Source: a virus. Taken from it: a stretch of DNA of 31,383 nt. The notes beneath the pieces are model-generated. The model did not search any database. It was not told the origin of the DNA and was given only the letters and a program-made list of their open reading frames with translations. The number at the start of each line of letters is the position of its first letter. Positions within the stretch are counted from its first letter, which is position 1. The translations under genes and the position numbers were made by a program. The DNA is taken from the IMG/VR virus record IMGVR_UViG_3300025769_000506, positions 1 to 31,383 of that record, one strand, 5' to 3'. Shown one piece after another: positions 29,756 through 31,383 of this stretch.

Positions 29756-29935
29756 TTAATTTTCGTGATAATCTGCAGGATCATATAATTTTTCTCCGTC
29801 CCAACTATCGATAATATCGTTTATTTCATCAAGGTCTTTACTTCTCACATAATCCAAAAAAACATCTATTTGATATTCTAAATATTTTATTTTAGCTTTC
29901 GCCTCTTCTAATTCCTTTTTTATATTATCGTTCAT
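29756..29935 (-). CDS. Short hypothetical protein (59 aa)
   Basis: A 59-residue acidic helical protein (starts M-N-D-N-I-K-K-E-L-E-E-A-K, ends D-P-A-D-Y-H-E-N), a coiled coil in its first half. GGAGG lies 9 bases before ATG 29935. Unrecognised. Confidence 0.6.
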   Translation of the reverse strand: MNDNIKKELEEAKAKIKYLEYQIDVFLDYVRSKDLDEINDIIDSWDGEKLYDPADYHEN

Positions 29936-30089
29936 TTAATACAACCTCCTTAATATAATCGTCTAACTTTACAATTTCTTCTAAATTATAATAATATTTT
30001 ATAATGCCAATTCTAAAAACTGACTGATCATTTAGATCGATTTTATAAAGTTTTAAAATTTTGTTTCTTAACTCTTCGTATTTAGTCAA
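29925..30089 (-). CDS. Short hypothetical protein (54 aa, TTG start)
   Basis: A 54-residue Lys/Tyr/Leu-rich protein (I-L-K-L-Y-K-I-D-L-N-D..I-I-K-Y-Y-Y-N-L-E-E). TTG at 30089 follows AGGAGG by 9 bases and overlaps the previous stop; its own end overlaps the next start by 11 bp. The tight packing with no other frame explaining this stretch supports it. Unrecognised. Confidence 0.5.
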   Translation of the reverse strand: MTKYEELRNKILKLYKIDLNDQSVFRIGIIKYYYNLEEIVKLDDYIKEVVLNER

Positions 30090-30405
30090 CGGGTTTAACC
30101 TCCTTATAAAGTTTATATTTAAATTTATCTCTTAATATTATATTTATTTTACCTTCTAATAATTTCATAAAATGGCTTAAAGTTTCCGTACTTATTTCTC
30201 CGTCTTTCGTCCAATACTCTAACAATCTTTCTTTAGTTTCAAAATTGCCGTTTTTAAAATCTTCATTAATACAAGTTTCAAAATCATCTATGATCCCTTC
30301 TACATCTATATAATTTAAAAACCATTCCATATTCGCAAATGCTGGACAATCATCTTCCAGCAAATATTTACGAAGTTCGTGGCATTTGTCTTCATCTCTA
30401 ATCAT
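30082..30405 (-). CDS. Hypothetical acidic protein
   Basis: A 107-residue helical acidic protein with two Cys near the N-terminal half (D-D-C-P-A-F, F-E-T-C-I-N), unrecognised. ATG overlaps the upstream stop by 8 bp and has GGAGG 6 bases before it. Confidence 0.6.
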   Translation of the reverse strand: MIRDEDKCHELRKYLLEDDCPAFANMEWFLNYIDVEGIIDDFETCINEDFKNGNFETKERLLEYWTKDGEISTETLSHFMKLLEGKINIILRDKFKYKLYKEVKPVD

Positions 30406-30694
30406 TTCTTACCTCCATATATTCCCTTAATAAACTATTGTCCGTATCTTGTAATATTTCATTCAAGATTACAGAATCACTACTATCTAAAATATGTCGT
30501 GACATTATAACAATATTTTTTAAAATACATGAGTCGCCGTCTCCCCATAAAATATCATCGTCTTCTAAATCAATAGCAAAAACATTCATATAATCATTTG
30601 TTGCTTCGTCAAATGGTATAAAATCATCTTCTGAATCAAGCATATATTGTAAGCTTGATATTGTAGTTTCAATTAATTTTTTATCTTTTATCAT
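30398..30694 (-). CDS. Hypothetical strongly acidic protein
   Basis: A 98-residue protein with 24 Asp/Glu and about 7 Lys/Arg by my count, including D-L-E-D-D-D-I-L-W-G-D-G-D. Unrecognised. ATGA coupling to the first gene of the operon and GGAGG upstream support it. It is a candidate early takeover or anti-defence factor by composition only. Confidence 0.6.
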   Translation of the reverse strand: MIKDKKLIETTISSLQYMLDSEDDFIPFDEATNDYMNVFAIDLEDDDILWGDGDSCILKNIVIMSRHILDSSDSVILNEILQDTDNSLLREYMEVRND

Positions 30695-30894
30695 TCTAAA
30701 CCTCCGTTTACTTTTATTTCTGCTTTTAACGAATACAATAGTTTATAAAATTCTTTTAATCTATCGTCATTAAATCCCGTTTCTTGATCCTCTAATTCTT
30801 TAGGACCAACAGCAACGGACCACTCTTCCAACAAATCAAATAAATTATCTATATTATCAATGTTGTTAAAATATTCTTTTAATCTATCTTCCAT
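30691..30894 (-). CDS. First gene of the leftward early operon, hypothetical acidic protein
   Basis: A 67-residue acidic helical protein (M-E-D-R-L-K-E-Y-F-N-N-I-D-N-I-D-N-L-F-D-L-L-E-E-W), unrecognised. ATG 30894 is preferred, with GGAGG 8 bases upstream; the TTG at 30909 lies before that site. It is the first gene after the right-end non-coding region and therefore likely among the earliest expressed. Confidence 0.6.
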   Translation of the reverse strand: MEDRLKEYFNNIDNIDNLFDLLEEWSVAVGPKELEDQETGFNDDRLKEFYKLLYSLKAEIKVNGGLE

Positions 30895-30922
30895 AATAAT
30901 AACCTCCAAGCTATTTTATTTA

Positions 30923-30951
30923 ATATTACATGAATTCTAAAATAAATGCAA
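30923..30951 (-). promoter_or_regulatory. Possible promoter of the leftward early operon
   Basis: Minus strand TTGCAT (30946-30951), 17 bp, TAATAT (30923-30928), about 10 bases before the Shine-Dalgarno of the first gene. Both boxes are imperfect and the region is so AT-rich that several other pairs could be drawn, so this is only the best of several. Confidence 0.3.
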
Positions 30952-31003
30952 TAGTTAATTTTATAATTTATTTATTTTTTTTTCCATTGATAAAACTTTA
31001 GTA

Positions 31004-31012
31004 TGATATAAT
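31004..31012 (+). promoter_or_regulatory. Rightward extended -10 promoter (possible late promoter)
   Basis: TGA-TATAAT, a perfect extended -10, with TTGATA 14 bp upstream (too close for a normal -35). It points right, toward the terminase/portal side, and has the same form as the capsid-leader element at 2014. Confidence 0.4.
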
Positions 31013-31150
31013 TATATAAGATAGATTCTTATTATATTTATTACTAAACAAGATAAATAAAAACTTTAGATGAACGGCCGTAATAATCTTGTAAAAATTT
31101 AAGACAATAATGAAGTTTTACTACAGTTCAATATAAAACATTTAGTTGTT

Positions 31151-31190
31151 GATCCAGAAATTTATTTTCTGATCCAAAAATTTATTTTCT
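31151..31190 (+). repeat. Two 20-bp tandem repeats
   Basis: GATCCAGAAATTTATTTTCT and GATCCAAAAATTTATTTTCT are adjacent and differ at one base; a partial third unit (GATTCA) follows at 31191. Twenty base pairs is about two helical turns, as for phased protein sites. Likely a terminase, replication or regulator binding element. Confidence 0.8.
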
Positions 31191-31239
31191 GATTCACAAA
31201 AAATATGGTTTTCCACACTCACACCTTCGCAAATCTGCA

Positions 31240-31247
31240 GGGGGGGG
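31240..31247 (+). other. G8 homopolymer tract
   Basis: Eight consecutive G in DNA of roughly one-third GC, in CTGCAGGGGGGGGACACC. Chance occurrence is well under one per window at this composition. It may mark a cos cleavage region or a structural barrier; sequencing or assembly effects at homopolymers cannot be excluded. Confidence 0.5.
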
Positions 31248-31316
31248 ACACCAAAACGGCTTGGTCGACTATATATATATGGATTAGTTCCCACAGTGGT
31301 AGGGTATTTTGATGTA

Positions 31317-31330
31317 TTAACATAAGTTAA
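31317..31330. promoter_or_regulatory. Inverted repeat TTAAC-ATAA-GTTAA
   Basis: Perfect 5-4-5 palindrome near the window end, matching in arm sequence the repeat at 29722-29736. Possible operator for the rightward unit that begins beyond the window. Confidence 0.35.
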
Positions 31331-31383
31331 GGTGTTCATTGTTGTTGCATATACAAGATAAATGAGTTAGAATGGTTAATATG

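Larger units (their letters stand above)
30895..31383. other. Right-end non-coding region (putative cos/pac and divergent promoter region)
   Basis: About 490 bp without a credible gene. Contents, left to right: early-operon leader, an AT-rich block, a rightward extended -10 (31004-31012), the palindrome ACGGCCGT (31074-31081), two 20-bp tandem repeats (31151-31190), a DnaA-like TTTTCCACA (31209-31217), a G8 tract (31240-31247), an AT dinucleotide run (about 31270-31280), CCAC-A-GTGG (31291-31299) and TTAAC-ATAA-GTTAA (31317-31330). Terminase genes are expected to the right, so a packaging site here is plausible but unproven. Confidence 0.45.

Noticed and set aside
31142-31339. 65-codon leftward frame in the right-end region
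   Set aside because: No ribosome-binding site before its ATG although neighbours all have GGAGG; it merely reads through the tandem repeat and the G8 tract.
1-31383. tRNA genes, CRISPR arrays, insertion sequences, retroelement or diversity-generating cassette
   Set aside because: No cloverleaf with T-arm consensus, no spaced direct repeats of CRISPR size, no transposase or reverse transcriptase frame was seen.

Overview
The window is a fragment of a tailed-phage genome (Caudoviricetes, short-tailed T7-like architecture). It is AT-rich and densely packed, with genes overlapping by a few bases and nearly every ribosome-binding site a clear GGAGG. The low GC, the T7-type virion block without any visible phage RNA polymerase, and the style of the accessory genes fit a marine podovirus of an AT-rich alphaproteobacterium; short-tailed pelagiphages are the closest picture I know. 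The host assignment is inference. The window is not a whole genome: the portal gene is cut at the left edge, and the terminase genes normally found upstream of the portal are absent.

Layout. (1) 1-19555, rightward late region: portal (partial), Bbp19-like protein, scaffold, a structured leader with an extended -10 promoter, major capsid protein, a second virion protein, a hairpin, the two tail tube/nozzle proteins (gp11/gp12-like), three internal core proteins in gp14-15-16 order, and a tail fibre with exactly 24 Ala/Ser/Thr heptads. A lysis/envelope cluster follows: small acidic Cys protein, holin-like proteins, two exported proteins of unknown function, a lysozyme-like protein and a TM/coiled-coil protein. 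(2) 19552-23099, leftward: SSB-like protein, PD-(D/E)XK nuclease, MazG-like protein, PP-loop (PAPS-reductase-like) protein, zinc ribbon and calcineurin-like phosphoesterase. (3) 23196-24807, rightward: Cro/YdaS-like regulator, a 213-bp non-coding element with repeats and a strong sigma70 promoter, a DUF1376 protein and a RepB-type AEP primase. (4) 24804-30894, leftward early operon: about 12 small, mostly acidic unknowns, then an HTH protein, DEAH helicase, two hypotheticals, a Ref-like HNH nuclease and a stand-alone ATP-cone protein. (5) 30895-31383, non-coding: 20-bp tandem repeats, a G8 tract, inverted repeats and a rightward extended -10 promoter; this is the expected place for cos/pac and the late promoter.

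How it works together (inference). Host RNA polymerase serves all units: the recognisable promoters are sigma70-like, often extended -10, and no phage RNA polymerase is visible. The regulator at 23196 probably switches the divergent SSB operon and itself through shared TTTTGTTAA sites. Replication likely starts at the iteron element at 23462-23507 using the DUF1376 protein and primase with host DNA polymerase; no DNA polymerase or integrase gene lies in the window. The most unusual parts are the compact putative origin (23408-23600), the two exported proteins (16657-18661), the capsid leader (2011-2164) and the repeat-rich right end.
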